A stretch of 64,000 bases of DNA, taken from positions 104,712,701-104,776,700 of the forward strand of contig OX104134.1 in assembly GCA_944470555.2 (NCBI GenBank), written 5' to 3'. The stretch is from Heterobilharzia americana. Taxonomy: Eukaryota > Platyhelminthes > Trematoda > Strigeidida > Schistosomatidae. Positions 48,546 through 60,840 of the stretch are shown here, one piece after another (the stretch's first letter is position 1; each line of letters opens with the position of its first letter). A program made the position numbers and the translations under genes. The notes under the pieces were generated by a model, which was not told the DNA's origin, did no database searches, and worked only from the letters and a program-made list of their open reading frames with translations.

Positions 48546-49800
48546 ACAGTTCATGCTTTGATAAGTTCGAATGTATCGAATCAATCTACCTACTAACCAA
48601 GTTTCCCAGTTCCCGTCCGTTTACACACACTGCTTAGATCAACAGGTTATAACTATACTGACGCAACTCATTGAATCTAAGACAAGCGTATAATATTATT
48701 ACAAGACACGTGACCACCTATATACTTATCGCTAATCGTCTTCCATTTCTCTTCTGCTCTTTCAACAACCACTCATTTTCAACAAACACGCAAACAAACA
48801 AATAAACAAACGCACTGAATGAACAATTGTTGAATAATTAATTCAATCCCTCATGTTTATCTAAATGGTTCATCGGTTCACTGATTTATACATTTTATTT
48901 GTTCATGTACAGATCGAGGTTAATAGATAACCAGATAAGTTTATACCAACCAACTAAGCATCCTTTTTCTACCCAGATAATGAATGAATGTATATTAAAG
49001 AAACACCATTTGTTTGGTACTGTTTTCCAATCTGTTAGTCTTACCAACTAACAATGCGTCTTTCAGATTTCTGTTTTGAAAAGTAAATAAATAAATAACA
49101 GGTAGATAGATAGATAGATGGTTGTATGGATGGATATTTCTGGTAAACCTTTTCAAACACGATGGTATACCTGTGTATTTATTTACATGTATATATATAT
49201 ATATATTCAATTGGTGAAGGGAAAAGAAGTAAGAACCACTAAAAAGCAGGTAGAGATAGGTAGCTGTTACAAGGTGGAGTCCAAGATTTGATATCTTAAT
49301 TTCTGTTGCTGGTTTTCTTCTTCTGATTTTCATCTTATTGTCTACATTGTTTCGATAAATTCACTAGGCGGGGTTTTTGAATCAAATCTATTTATCCATC
49401 TACGTATGTATGCAATGCATAAGGAAGGAAAGAACATATGCGTGTTTGCCTCGATGTTCGTGTGTATACACCTTTGCGGTTAACCTGATAAATATTTTGG
49501 AAATATATATCTGTACTTGCATATAAATTCCTTTTTATCTCTTCTTGTAACTGTATTGTGTTCTCAAGTATTCATTTATTCCCTCAATCAGTCACGGATT
49601 GTTTAAACATTTATGTTAATTAAGGGGGAAAGAAAATTAAAATTAGAAGAGTAGTAGTAAAACAAAGGAGATTAAAACCATATGGTTTCTTTATTTCATG
49701 TGTTCATTTGCCCTTATATGTTTCTAATCTTTCGGCTATTTCTTATAAGGAGCAGTAGCAGAATGTATTCTCGAATAAAACTTACTTAATGATGAATAAT

Positions 49801-49965
49801 GGCTATCAATTTGGACCAGGACACGCATTTCGTCCTACTTGGGACTCTTCAGCTGAATGTACCTGCCTCCAAGTGAGCGATGTTGTTCCCACTAAGACTC
49901 AAACCCGAGACCAGTCGCTTCAAACGCCAAAGGGTTTTCCACTAAACACCGAGTCATGATAGCCG
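49801..49965 (-). mobile_element. tRNA-derived SINE with hammerhead, unit 4
   Basis: Minus strand: head with CATGACTCGGTGTTTAGTGG and GGTTTGAGTCTTAGTGGG (B box), then GAACAACATCGCTCACTTGG, the hammerhead and the unit end. Same layout as units 1, 2 and 5. Confidence 0.82.
49812..49868 (-). ncRNA. Hammerhead ribozyme, core largely intact (unit 4)
   Basis: Minus strand: CUGAAGAG (the changed base is at the variable core position), stem II GUCCCAAGUAGGAC fully paired, GAAA present and GUC at the cleavage site. Stem III is weakened to G-U pairs and stem I is impaired (AUUCAG with CUGGUC). Weak activity cannot be excluded. Confidence 0.65.
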
Positions 49966-49985
49966 TTTTCTATGTGGTTGGCAAT

Positions 49986-50215
49986 GTTTTTATGTTATTG
50001 CTTGTATTATCCCGTCGTTGATTGAATCGAATTGATCTGTCACTATTGGCATATGGAGTCCTACGTGGATGCCTCGATGTCGCTTGTCAGTGGCCATCAT
50101 TAGTATAAAATTAAAACAGGTAATGTCGAGGCATCCGAGCAGGACCCCATATGCCAAAAGAGACCGATCAATTTGGTCCAGTCAACGACGGAATGATACA
50201 AGCAACAATATAACA
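49986..50215. repeat. Foldback repeat next to SINE unit 4
   Basis: Arms at about 49986-50082 and 50121-50215 are inverted copies of the module seen after other units (GGCATATGGAGTCC on the left, GACCCCATATGCC on the right; CGTCGTTGA and TCAACGACGG at the outer ends). A loop of about 40 bases separates them. Confidence 0.8.
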
Positions 50216-52689
50216 TTTACTTTAACCTGTGTAAAACATACTACTAAACAGGACCAGTTATTCGAGGATACTCGAACTGTTGCACAGATTTTGTCAATCC
50301 AAACAAGAGTGATATAGGTGTCATACAATGGTTCCATTCGACGGACAGTCCCTTCATCATTGGTAGGTGAAGGCAATCGCTAATTACACATTGTCTGTCT
50401 CAACTCTAAGTAGTAATTCCTAGGTTGAAAAACCGTAAACTTTAATTCTAATCTTAGTAAAAGATAATTGGAACAGTATGAGAGATTTTTGCACTAAATC
50501 AGTTAAGGAATACTGCTGGCCTTGGGGAAATCTATTTCCCCTTGCAGACATATACCGATATCCCTCGAAGCACAATAATTCACAAACTGTTAGGTACGGA
50601 GAAAAATGACCAGTGAAAAGGGCTTTAACTTCAAAGTTGAGAGGCATAGATTCAAATTTTCGAGGGAAAATGATTTTCCTCAACTTTTAGTTTAGTTAAG
50701 TATCTTACAGGAATACATATATTCCAACAAGCATATAATTTAGGTCAACCAAGGTTTGCTGCTTATCGACGACTATTAACACCTAACAGCAGTTTGATAC
50801 TTTGGCGATGGCATGCATTATTTTAGACAAATTCTAAGGTGTATTAGAATTCAAATCAGAAACACACAAGCTAACAATTCAACACCATCAAATGAGATCG
50901 GAGACTCAAAAAAACACCGAAAGAGATTTTCACTTTCTATAGAGCAAATGAATCAAATAAGATTTTAACCTTTAAATGATGTAGACATAAAAATGCTGTG
51001 AAAAAATTTATTGGAACAGTACATTTCATTATATTAATCAAGCAGAGGAGAAATCTTTCACGAAAAATAAACACGCATTTCAGAATATTGTCTTAGAAAA
51101 TTTTCCTTGACGGATCGATAGAGTAGTTTTCAAGAAAGAGCTGGTTTGCACTCTTTTTTTACTGAGGTACACTTACATTTGTAATAAAGTATTTTACACA
51201 GATATAGGTGTAAAACTTGGATACTATAGTAGGATATCATTTCATAATAGGTTTGTTTATTTGATTTATAAAACATAGTATTATTTACTTGGTGACATTT
51301 TGAGCACAGATTATTGCTGATAATCATATCAGTGTAATCAAACTACTTTTGACATCTATTTTTTATAGTTCTGTCATCTCATATTATTTGTTTTTATTAG
51401 TAGTAAAGTTTTCCATATCTCATCAGGTATAGATGTTGCATCATCCCTATTACATGTGTTGGGTGTAGATTCGCTGAACAAAGATTCAGTAAGCAATCTC
51501 TTTCTCCATCCAATTATATGGTGGATTTATCCCAGCCTATTGTGTGGTTATATGTTAATGCAAGCAATGGAACAGCCAAGTATTTTTTCTAGATTATTGA
51601 TCTAATTGGGATCTGTCATTCTATATTTAGCTAAATTCCTATGTTCTGCTAATCTTACTGACTGTTACCAACTAGTCTGACCTATGAACTTTACCTAGCA
51701 GTCATTACATGGGATTTGATAGATTAGATTATTTTGCCTAATTGGTTCTGTTTTACACAGAATAGGATGTTTCCTCCTGCTTCTCATTCTTATTCCAAGC
51801 TGAAGACGGTCAACGAGTCTCTTAATTCAAACAGTGGTTATACTCACGCTATTTCTTGATGCTTTTCATAAGTCTTCTTTAGCTTGAAAAAGCCTCACCA
51901 TGAGTTAGACTCCTAGAACTATGCGATATACTTTGAACCACATAATTTCATTTCACTGGTTGACATTGTATACACTAACGTATTTCAGCGGGTAACCAAC
52001 CAGGCTATAGTCATATAACGCGGTGAACAAAACTCGAGGCTTACATTCTCAGTCGATCACTTTCTCTTTCAATTTTAGTTATCATGATACTGAAAAACAG
52101 AGTCAAACTATTTTAGTGTTGAAGAAGTCCGCCAAAACAGTTAACTTATCATCGTTAACTAATTAACAGTTATCTGTCAATGGAAATCAACCTGATGGTA
52201 GTGAGCTTTGTCATCAATTGGTATACTAAACTAAACTTTTGTGAATTAAATGACATTACCAAATGAATCATGTTTCAGCTTCAGTGACAGTGAGAGTTTC
52301 TCCAACTTTGTACATACACCTTGCAGATGAGTGTTAGTAAGTACGAAACTCACTTCCGTAGCTTTCTGTCGACAGACTCCTAACACTAAAGTGAAAGCCT
52401 CTAAATCTGTTAACCTGAAAGTATATGGCCGGCAAGTTCTAACGCCACACCATTCAGAATTTTAAACAACTTTTTTCAACTAAATTTTCTTCCAAATAGA
52501 GAAAAAAGCATTTATCTTGAAAAAAAGAATGATAATTTCATTTGACCTAAATAAAACTGTTTCTTTAATGCTATTCACGGGTAATAAAAAATGTCTTTGT
52601 TGATTAAAGCAGTATAGTAAATGTAGAAGATAAGAAGAGTTAGCCTTACGAAAAGGGACTACTGCTAGTATGCATCAGTGTTCATTCAC

Positions 52690-52704
52690 GTGTGTGTGTG
52701 TGTG
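52690..52704. repeat. Short (GT)n run
   Basis: GTGTGTGTGTGTGTG. Confidence 0.9.
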
Positions 52705-55568
52705 AGGCTGTATACCAGAAGGTACATATACGTAGCTCAGCGACCAAATGAACCTGCATCTATGCACAGACGCAATCCTGGGGAATGTAGAATTGAGTAA
52801 AAGGCAATGATATGCAAGCAAAAATATGATTTTAATGGATGTCAGGCTGTCGGTGTTGGTGGTTGTAAACTGAAATTAACTTTTATTAGGCAAAAATGCA
52901 AAGAAAAGAAAGACACGAGACGTAGAGATGAAGAGGGACAAAAGAAAATAACAGTGGAAATAAATAAACTCTAATCTATCTTACCAATTAGTGCTTTGAC
53001 AGCTTTTTTTTAAATAAAAAATTGCCTTTCTGTGTTATGCTCAAACACAAACAAACACAGAGACTCTAAGTGTGCATGTTTATTTTCATGATTAATTTCT
53101 GTTGCATTGGAAAAACGAAAGATTAGCTGAACACTTGTTAACCCACTTAAGTGAATACTTTTTGAGGGGAAAATAGGAATCGAAGTTTTTTAATCACATC
53201 ATTAATAAGAATAATAGTAACATTAGTAAACACAATAAAAATGTTTCAGAATTAAGAAATTTTTGTTGTTTAATAGACAACCAAACACAATCTTCCCTGA
53301 TTGTGAAGATTTTCCTTATTATGCTGGAGATTCTGTCAAAAACTGTTCAGGCTAGTTTCTTGAGAAGTTGAATCATTATTTGAAAGAATTATTATCATTT
53401 TTGTTTATGCTAAACATACGGTATATATACATGTACGCTTGTAAAAGTGTTTGGGCTATTGGTGTGTGCCTGTGTGACAAAGCATGTTTCAGAAGACTAT
53501 GCTCATACCCTCAGTTGTTTACTACTACTTTAAGAAGCTAATTCCATCTGCCACTGAATGCATATTCACATGCATACCAACAATGAACCTCCCGTTGAGT
53601 TGAGTAAATCAAATAAACAGTTCACATGCTAATTTTTGACATTGTTGTCATCACTGTGAGTGCTCTTAAAATTTGTCTGCAATCAGATAAAAGGAATCAA
53701 ATTCACAGTAGCTATCGTATACCATAATTCAATAGTGTTTTACATCTATGCATATAACACACCTCCTGCAGGGCATATTTTAGTAAACAACAGTGGGAAA
53801 TATATTAATTAAGAAAAACGAGTCAAAGGAGAATAAGAACGGAAATAAATGTAACGCTATTTTATGCACATATTTTGGTACTTGTTCTCTTGTGCTGATT
53901 ATTTTGCCCATCCGCAATTAATCAACTTCTCTTTATAAAGATGTCATGAGACTGGTAGTGATTTCATTCCCGTATAATTGGTAGCTGTTTTAATTCAACA
54001 CTGACTTCTTCACTGACAGGTGCTCTGGTCAAGTCTCATTTGGATCAGCAAGATAAAGCTGTGTACAACATTTGAACAGTCTCAAATTGGATAAAATACA
54101 TGACTTGCATTCCACTGGAATCTTTATACTAACAGTGGTATATTTTTTCAGATTTTTAAAATTCTCATGGACAGATTTCCTAAAGCGAAGGTACAGCATA
54201 AGTGCTTCATTCACTATTTAGCAAATAGAGACCTCGACAAAGACTTAGTAGCGATGCATTTACAAAGTTTTAGAGATGTTTTCGAAATTCAAGGTTCTCT
54301 AGCTAATTCTAGTGTTGAGCAGTGGATTACTAAGTTCTAGTAAAGAAATGCCGTTTACCATATTTGGGAATACACTTAATTCTTCATTAATTATAATTAT
54401 GGAAGCAAAGATAATAGGTGATGGGGCATTATCTTCATGTTTCCTAACAGTAAAGTAAGAAATCATTAACTGAAGATTTATACTAACATAGTTATTTGGT
54501 GTATAATGTATGCCACTTCCTGACTGATTGGAGTAGTCGTAGGTCAATAATATCCATCACCAGAGTTTGTTAGTCAAACTGAAGTACTTTAAACAACAGA
54601 CCCTCATTTCTCTTATTTGCAGTGGAAAAATACCATTATTGTACTTGGACAGGGTTTTCTCAGAGAGAATTTAATAACTCAAACTACCTTAATTTTTGAT
54701 ATCCAATTGGAGGAACCAGCAATGTAGAATATTTGTTCACATCACCAAAAAACATACTGAGTAGTTTGTGTTCCATAGACCCCATACTGATGATAACACC
54801 TACACTTTTCAGCAAATCTCACATTCTGGTTTGAATACTTCGATTATATATTTTTATCCCACTTAGTTGTACCCTTCTCATTTTGAAGTGTTGTATTTTG
54901 TTAGACAAATCTGATTCCATTATATGATATGATTTTGACCTTTAAAGTGTAGTGTATGTGAAAAATTTGTGATGCAACAGGGTGAAGTTAAACAATGACA
55001 CTTCCTATTTATGAACCATTAACCTCTGCATCTGAATGTGATCCAGCCCTCTTATCAACTTCAACAATTGCCCATATTTCACTAAAACCAGTATGTCAGA
55101 CTATCATATGATTGACTAAATGATTTTAGGCTATTGCCTATTATATTGACTGTAGATATTCTCTTCCCCTTTGGTCATATTAAAACCCAGTGCTTGCTTT
55201 TATAAAATGTAAATGTCTGCTATAATTTTGTGAGAATTGTTACTTTTTGCAAAAAAAATCTTCCCATTACAGCCGTTAAACTCAAACTGTCATTGTAATT
55301 TAAACTTACCTAGTTGTTTCTTCCCCGTCTAAACAAAGGTAATTTTACCACATAAAAAAGTACGAAATTTTAGTCTCAAAGCAAACATAAGTGTACTGTC
55401 GAGATTGCCTCCTAGCTTAACTTATGTATTTACGGTCTTCATGCTTAGATTTATGTGTACACTATTCGACAGGGAGGAGTAAAACAAAATTTTATTGAAA
55501 AGTATAAAAATGATCAGTAGTCTCATCTTTTTTCGCTTTGACAAGTCAAATTTACTCCAGATTAACAA

Positions 55569-55588
55569 GTGTGTGTGTGTGTGTGTGT
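55569..55588. repeat. (GT)10 run
   Basis: Uninterrupted GT dinucleotides. Confidence 0.92.
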
Positions 55589-56539
55589 ATTTACACATCT
55601 TTTTAAATATACTTCGTTAAGTCTTTTTCTCCTTTTTTCTCTCTGGTTTTTGCCTCATGAATAATTCTAAAACCTTTTTCTTTAGCCAATTTCTCATTCA
55701 AATCATTTTCTTTATCCACTGGTTCATTTTCTATTCTCTGATTTCATCATTGTTTGCAATAACCTCCTATATACATATGAGAACTGTGATTTTACAAACA
55801 GATGAAGAAAAGTCAAAAAATGTTGACAACTGGAGTCCAGTGAACCTTAACTAGTTAAGGAGTAACATGCAATCTACGGTTCATTTTTGCTTTAGGTTAG
55901 GGGTGTACATCAAAAAGAATCGTAGAATAGGATGCAACAACTTTTCAATGGTTCACTGGCTAATGTCTGTATATGCTAAACTAAGTGCTACGTGAAATAA
56001 AACTACTAACTTCATTTGTAATTCTACGGTCATCATTAGTTCATCTCCAACAGTCATAACCGACTGAAAATATAATCCCCAATAAGTGACTGTTGGAAAT
56101 TAGCATTAGGCTGATATCGCTTCCGTTTGTCGACATTGCGAAATGACTTTCAGTGTTTTCTCTACAGGATATGAAGATGGCAAACTTCAACCGATAATTA
56201 GTAAGTAGATGCTTACAAAAAGTTATTTTTTATCATTTCTTCAATTGTGACCACTGGTTGCCCTTACTACTGAAACGTACTCTATCCTTGTAATCTGTAC
56301 TTTTCTATAAAGGATAGACCACCACAAGCTGTTAACAAGGGAGGCATAAATTATTTCAGTATTTTAGTTCACATGCTTTAAAGGAAAAACTCTTTGATAA
56401 AAAGTATGTTTTCATAGGTTATACAGGGACATAGACAGATTATACATGAGTCAGTCTGCCTATGTTCGATTTAAAACTTGCTTTCAGTGTGTTGTCATTT
56501 ATCTAAAGGAGAAGTCACCAGATATTATAATGATCTTGG

Positions 56540-56712
56540 TGAATAGCAGAGGAATCCTGGACGCGCGTCCCGTCCTATTTGGGACTGGTCAGCCGGATGT
56601 ACCTGCACTCCAGTTCCGGGTGATTTTATTCCCACCGAGGCTCGAACCCAGTGCCTTCGCTTCAACCACCATAGCGCTATCCACTAAGCCACTGGGGCAC
56701 GTTAGCCACATC
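56540..56712 (-). mobile_element. tRNA-derived SINE with hammerhead, unit 5
   Basis: The minus strand begins with a well kept tRNA-like head, CAGTGGCTTAGTGGATAGCG (A box) and GGGTTCGAGCCTCGGTGGG (B box). Next come AATAAAATCACCCGGAACTGG, the hammerhead and GATTCCTCTGCTATTCACC. Confidence 0.85.
56551..56607 (-). ncRNA. Hammerhead ribozyme remnant, unit 5
   Basis: Minus strand: CUGACCAG (the essential G of the CUGANGA core is C) and GGGA instead of GAAA. Stem II and stem III (ACGCGCGUC) are perfect. The paired stems survive while the catalytic core is lost. Confidence 0.65.
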
Positions 56713-56732
56713 TTGTGCGATGGGTGTCAGTT

Positions 56733-57000
56733 GTTGTAATGATACTTGTAATTTCCGGTTGATATACAGAGCTGAATTGTTTGACCTCTGCTGGCAGATG
56801 GAGTGCAGGCACATCCAACTGACCAGTCTTGGATAAAACGGAACGCGCGTTCTGGATTCATCTGCTAGTCACTAAAATTAATATAACATCACGAACATCC
56901 GGTGATATCGAGGCACCCGCATACGAACCCATCTACCGTCAGAGGTAGAGCTATTTGGCCCTGTATAGCAACCGGGAATCACCAGTACCATTACTACAAG
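56733..57000. repeat. Foldback with a plus-strand hammerhead in its loop
   Basis: Arms at about 56733-56801 and 56929-57000 are inverted (CCGGTTGATATACAG against CTGTATAGCAACCGGG; CTGCTGGCAGATGG against CCATCTACCGTCAG). The loop holds the oppositely oriented hammerhead half-unit and the GATATCGAGGCACCCGC module. Confidence 0.75.
56803..56870 (+). ncRNA. Hammerhead remnant, plus strand, within the foldback
   Basis: Plus strand: GTGCAGGCACATCC, then CUGACCAG sharing the same core change as unit 5. Stem II is disrupted (GUCUUGGAUAAAAC), then GGAACGCGCGUUCUGGAUUC. Inactive by inspection. Confidence 0.6.
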
Positions 57001-57574
57001 TGGTCAGATATTTCATTCATTAAGGCCCATTGTTTTTAGTCTCTATAACTCATGCTGACCTCCACTTTTATGTAGATTTCTTGATTTCTGTATTTATGAA
57101 ACTAACTTATTTCTTATAGAGAGAATTATCCAGCGAACTAATTTAAACTGGCTGTACTAGTTTGACAATAAAGTCTTCGAACCCAGCAGGGAGTGATGCA
57201 GACTTAAACGCCTTCTTCAACAGGAATCATGCTTGGTTTACTGGGCACTTTACAAACTTGATCACAGTAAACCTCAATGACTTGACAGTTATATCGGTAA
57301 CTGTGCAGTAGACTATTCATATACCCGTAAAACTTTAAAACAAAGAATAGATTTTCTCTATAAATAAACTAAAAAGTTATTTATCAGCCGTTCTACTTTT
57401 TTCAGTTTTTCTTGCCAACAACACTTTGAGTAGTCTGAGTGAAGTAAGAATAGAATCATTGAACTTAAGAGGACACAGAATCTCAGTAATTGCATATAGC
57501 ATCTATAAACTACCGAAATCACACAGTATGATGAAACCAGTGATAATTAGTGTGTGCATTTTGAGGCGCCTGAG

Positions 57575-57834
57575 ATGAAAGGAATCAGTAATTGAAGACT
57601 CTTAGTGACATAACTTAAAATTGGTCACAGTGGAGGTGTATTCACTCATTGACGTCTTCCAAAACAGGAATATTTGCACTAACCTTCATCTTCAAACTGT
57701 TTATTCTCTCACACCACTTTGTCTACTTTGATATCAGTCTTTTTCTATCCACCTATTCATTATGTACCACTGTGAATTGTGGCAACTTGAGCCGCTGCAT
57801 ATTTTTGCGATTTTCTACGTTGATTCTGTCTGTC
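57575..57834 (+). mobile_element. Family B retroelement, 3' end copy B4
   Basis: Plus strand: the end of the family B C-terminal domain (ERNQ-LKTLSDIT-like, NWSQWRCIHSLTSS at about 57610-57655) and its 3' untranslated region with AATTGTGGCAACTTGAGCC. It is 5'-truncated. About 260 bases are nearly identical to, and inverted relative to, 58686-58946. The 3' boundary past 57834 is uncertain. Confidence 0.75.
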
Positions 57835-58129
57835 AATTTAGTCATCACTAAAAAACATGTAAAAGGTGTATTAAAAAACTATTACTATTTGCTTAATAAT
57901 CAGACCATCTGACATGGTCTTGGTTCAACAAACTGATATTACTGCAACCAGATGATGACTGAAAATGAAATAAAAACCTGGTTTGCAGTAAGATTCTGAG
58001 TAACGGCCTTCGGGTTACTGGCCCAAGGCAGACCCGGCTAGGCAATCAGTGTAAATAAGAGGAACGGAAATGTATGTATCATGGATTCAAGCGACAGGGG
58101 ATGAAATCCTCGTTAAATGAATTGAAGTC

Positions 58130-58260
58130 GAAACCTGGTTTGTAGCTAGTTCTCATATTTCTGTTGGTAAAGTGTGTGGCCGGGATTTCAGAGTCCGTTG
58201 GTTCAATTCCTACCATAAATCAGGCTTTCATTTCACCTTCAGTCATCAACTAGTAACAAT
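58130..58260 (+). repeat. tRNA-like SINE-type repeat
   Basis: Plus strand: TGTTGGTAAAGTGTGTGGCC (A-box-like), GTTGGTTCAATTCCTACC (B box) and a 3' flank CTTTCATTTCACCTTCAGTC. The same B-box context and 3' flank recur near 60.8 kb, and in reverse near 47.65 and 19.1 kb. Confidence 0.5.
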
Positions 58261-58639
58261 TAAAATTTGTATTATGCAACTTTTTGTAAACAAAATTGTG
58301 GTCCCCTTCTAAAACACACTCAATTAGTCAGTGACTAACAAAAGTGAGAATTTCTTTCTCTAAGATCAACATTTATCATATGTGTAGTACACACTAATCA
58401 AAACAGAAATTAATGTTTAATTCAACCCTTGAGAATAATACTATATCAATCTTAAATAAAATGTGTAAAGAAGACTAGTTTCTCATGGGAACAGCAAGCC
58501 AGCTAGAGAGAGATGCAATCACAAAAGATAGGGATAAAATTCTAAGAAACAAATTTCGCAATCTCGTATCTTGGCTAATTAATCATTCTTTTTTTCGAAT
58601 ATTCTGCAATCTATTCTCTTAACTGCTTCTGTTGCATGA

Positions 58640-59220
58640 TCTGCAGGTTAATCATAGAATATGATGAATAATTTAGTGAACAAATAGACAGACAAAATCA
58701 ACGTAGAAAATCGCAAAAATATGCAGCGGCTCAAGTTGCCACAATTCACAGTGGTACATAATGAACAGGTGGATAGAAAAAGACTGATATCAAAGTAGAC
58801 AAAGTGGTGTGAGAGAATAAACAGTTTGAAGATGAAGGTTAGTGCAAATATTCCTGTTTTGGAAGACGTCAATGAGTGAATACACCTCCACTGTGACCAA
58901 TTTTAAGTCATGTCACTAAGAGTCTTCAATTACTGATTCCTTTCATTTGGGGGCCCTAACAAGGCAGTCTACGTCTCCCCATACCTCTCAGATTAACAGT
59001 AAGGGACTTCGTTGACTGGTGCCACATCTTGGTCTAACCACCCTGAAATTTATTCCAACCCAACTTCCTCTAACATCGCATGTCAATGTATTCGGTGGTT
59101 TGGCATGCACAGCGTATGTCTCAGCCATCTCAGCCGATGAAAGTTCACAACCTAATCAGTCGACCTGACCATCTTGCGTAGTACCCTTCGCCTGACTAAA
59201 AAGATAGGAGCTTCATCACT
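58640..59220 (-). mobile_element. Family B retroelement, 3' part copy B3
   Basis: Minus strand: from about 59200, MVRSTD-VVNFHRLRWL and later LDQDVAP correspond to the C-terminal domain (VDEV-NLHRLRWLGH). The end of the domain and the 3' untranslated region run from 58946 to about 58650 (NWSQWRCIHSLTSS, then GTGGCAACTTGAGCC). It is 5'-truncated and frame-broken. It forms the right arm of a long inverted repeat with copy B4. Confidence 0.78.
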
Positions 59221-60354
59221 GCGCAGAATGTATGTAGCGAAGAAATGTACTGAATATATTGTTACATATTTGAAGGTTATTTCAAAGAAACCATAGTTAA
59301 GAACATAGCTCTTCTAGAAACTGACTGGTCAGAACCGTCTAGAATTTCGAAAAAGTTCTTGAGTTAGTTCACATGTGCATCGCTTTGACATCACAATGAA
59401 CGTTTAAACTCTGGGCTTGTTATTAATATCAGTTAAGCATATATTTGATGAAAATAAAACCGAAGCGTAAAACAAATCGCTGTTCAATGAACTGCTTACA
59501 CATCCACGTGTTTAGGTGGTCAGAAAGGCAGACGACTGAATCCCAGCTGAGTATACTGGATGACATAAATCATATCTAGCTGAAGAGTTGTTTTTCTCCG
59601 GACATTTGAAGTATTCTGTTCCAGATGAGAAAATAGAACATAGTGAGACATGTTTTGAGTGCATTCACAAGTAAGCAGTGAATAATAACAGTCAAAAGTA
59701 CCAGGAACAGCTCAGAAAATGCAAGATTCATGTGGTTATGGTAACAGTCAAAGTCAGGCGGAGGAGATAATGACAGTTAATACCTTCCTTTTACATCACT
59801 TGTTTGTGAAAAGAACCACGTCAATATGCAGATGATTGTCTTAATTCATGAGTATTCTTGCTTGAGGTTAAGGTAAGAAGAAAATAATGACAATTAAAGT
59901 TCACTGCCGTAGCGCTCAGACATTAAGGCATGTTTCAAGCGACTTCAATAAATACCCTTACTCTTGTCTGGTTCCTAAGTTTGGAAATCATAAAAAAGTT
60001 TAAGGCAAGTCAATTCGGTTGAAGATTGATTTCATTCAGTAGATGTAAAAACACTGACTGGCTGATTATTGCGATGCAGAGGTTTCGGACTTGGGGCCCT
60101 AGGGGGATCGATTCTAACACTAGTCAAAAGTGTGCAGTGGCCGGACATTATCACCACAAATTTCATGTCTGCTCAATTTACAGTTATAGCAATTAAACAT
60201 TATCTTAACTTAAAAGTAATACACCTTTCGAAAGTTGAACATAAAGGAACTTTCGATGATGAAGAAACTACAATTACTTGATTTTAACTGGTCACGAAAG
60301 TCTAAGAGATCTCTTTGTGTCTGAATCAACGGATCCATCGAAAGATGCAAGTTG

Positions 60355-60425
60355 TGATACAATATTTCTGTTGTTGATTGTAGACGACAACATGATTCGA
60401 ACCAGTGGCCTACTGACTCACCTAC
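60355..60425 (-). repeat. tRNA-like tract
   Basis: Minus strand GTGAGTCAGTAGGCCACTGG followed by GTTCGAATCATGTTGTCG has A- and B-box-like parts, but too close together for a normal tRNA. Probably a SINE remnant. Confidence 0.3.
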
Positions 60426-60714
60426 AATGCTCAATTATCAATCATATCTCAATTTTCGTTGATAACTAACGGTTTTACTGACTGGTTATATTTTGGATAG
60501 TCTAACCAAAAGTGAGTCAGTTAATTTTTCTTCACAATTTTTCTTAGTCTTGATCTAGACTTGGATACCTCAGTTAGGCTTCTAATGTGAGGATGAATAA
60601 GAGAGAGTCAAATATCGCACAAATCCCTACAATAATCCCATGAACTGATGGTCATGTATGATGGATTCCAATGGCAGCATGGCCAAACTGTAGATGATTC
60701 AGGGGAATTTAACA

Positions 60715-60840
60715 TCTAGACAGCAGTTAGGTTTCGTATCTCACTTGCTAGAGTGCCCGGTCAGCAATTCGTAGGCCATTCAATTGAATCCTGCCGTAAA
60801 TTAGGTTTTCATTTTGTCTTCAATCATCCCACAGTACCAA
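60715..60840 (+). repeat. tRNA-like SINE-type repeat
   Basis: Plus strand: CTTGCTAGAGTGCCCGGTCAG, then TTCAATTGAATCCTGCCG and TTTTCATTTTGTCTTCAATC. A diverged relative of the tract at 58.2 kb. Confidence 0.42.
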
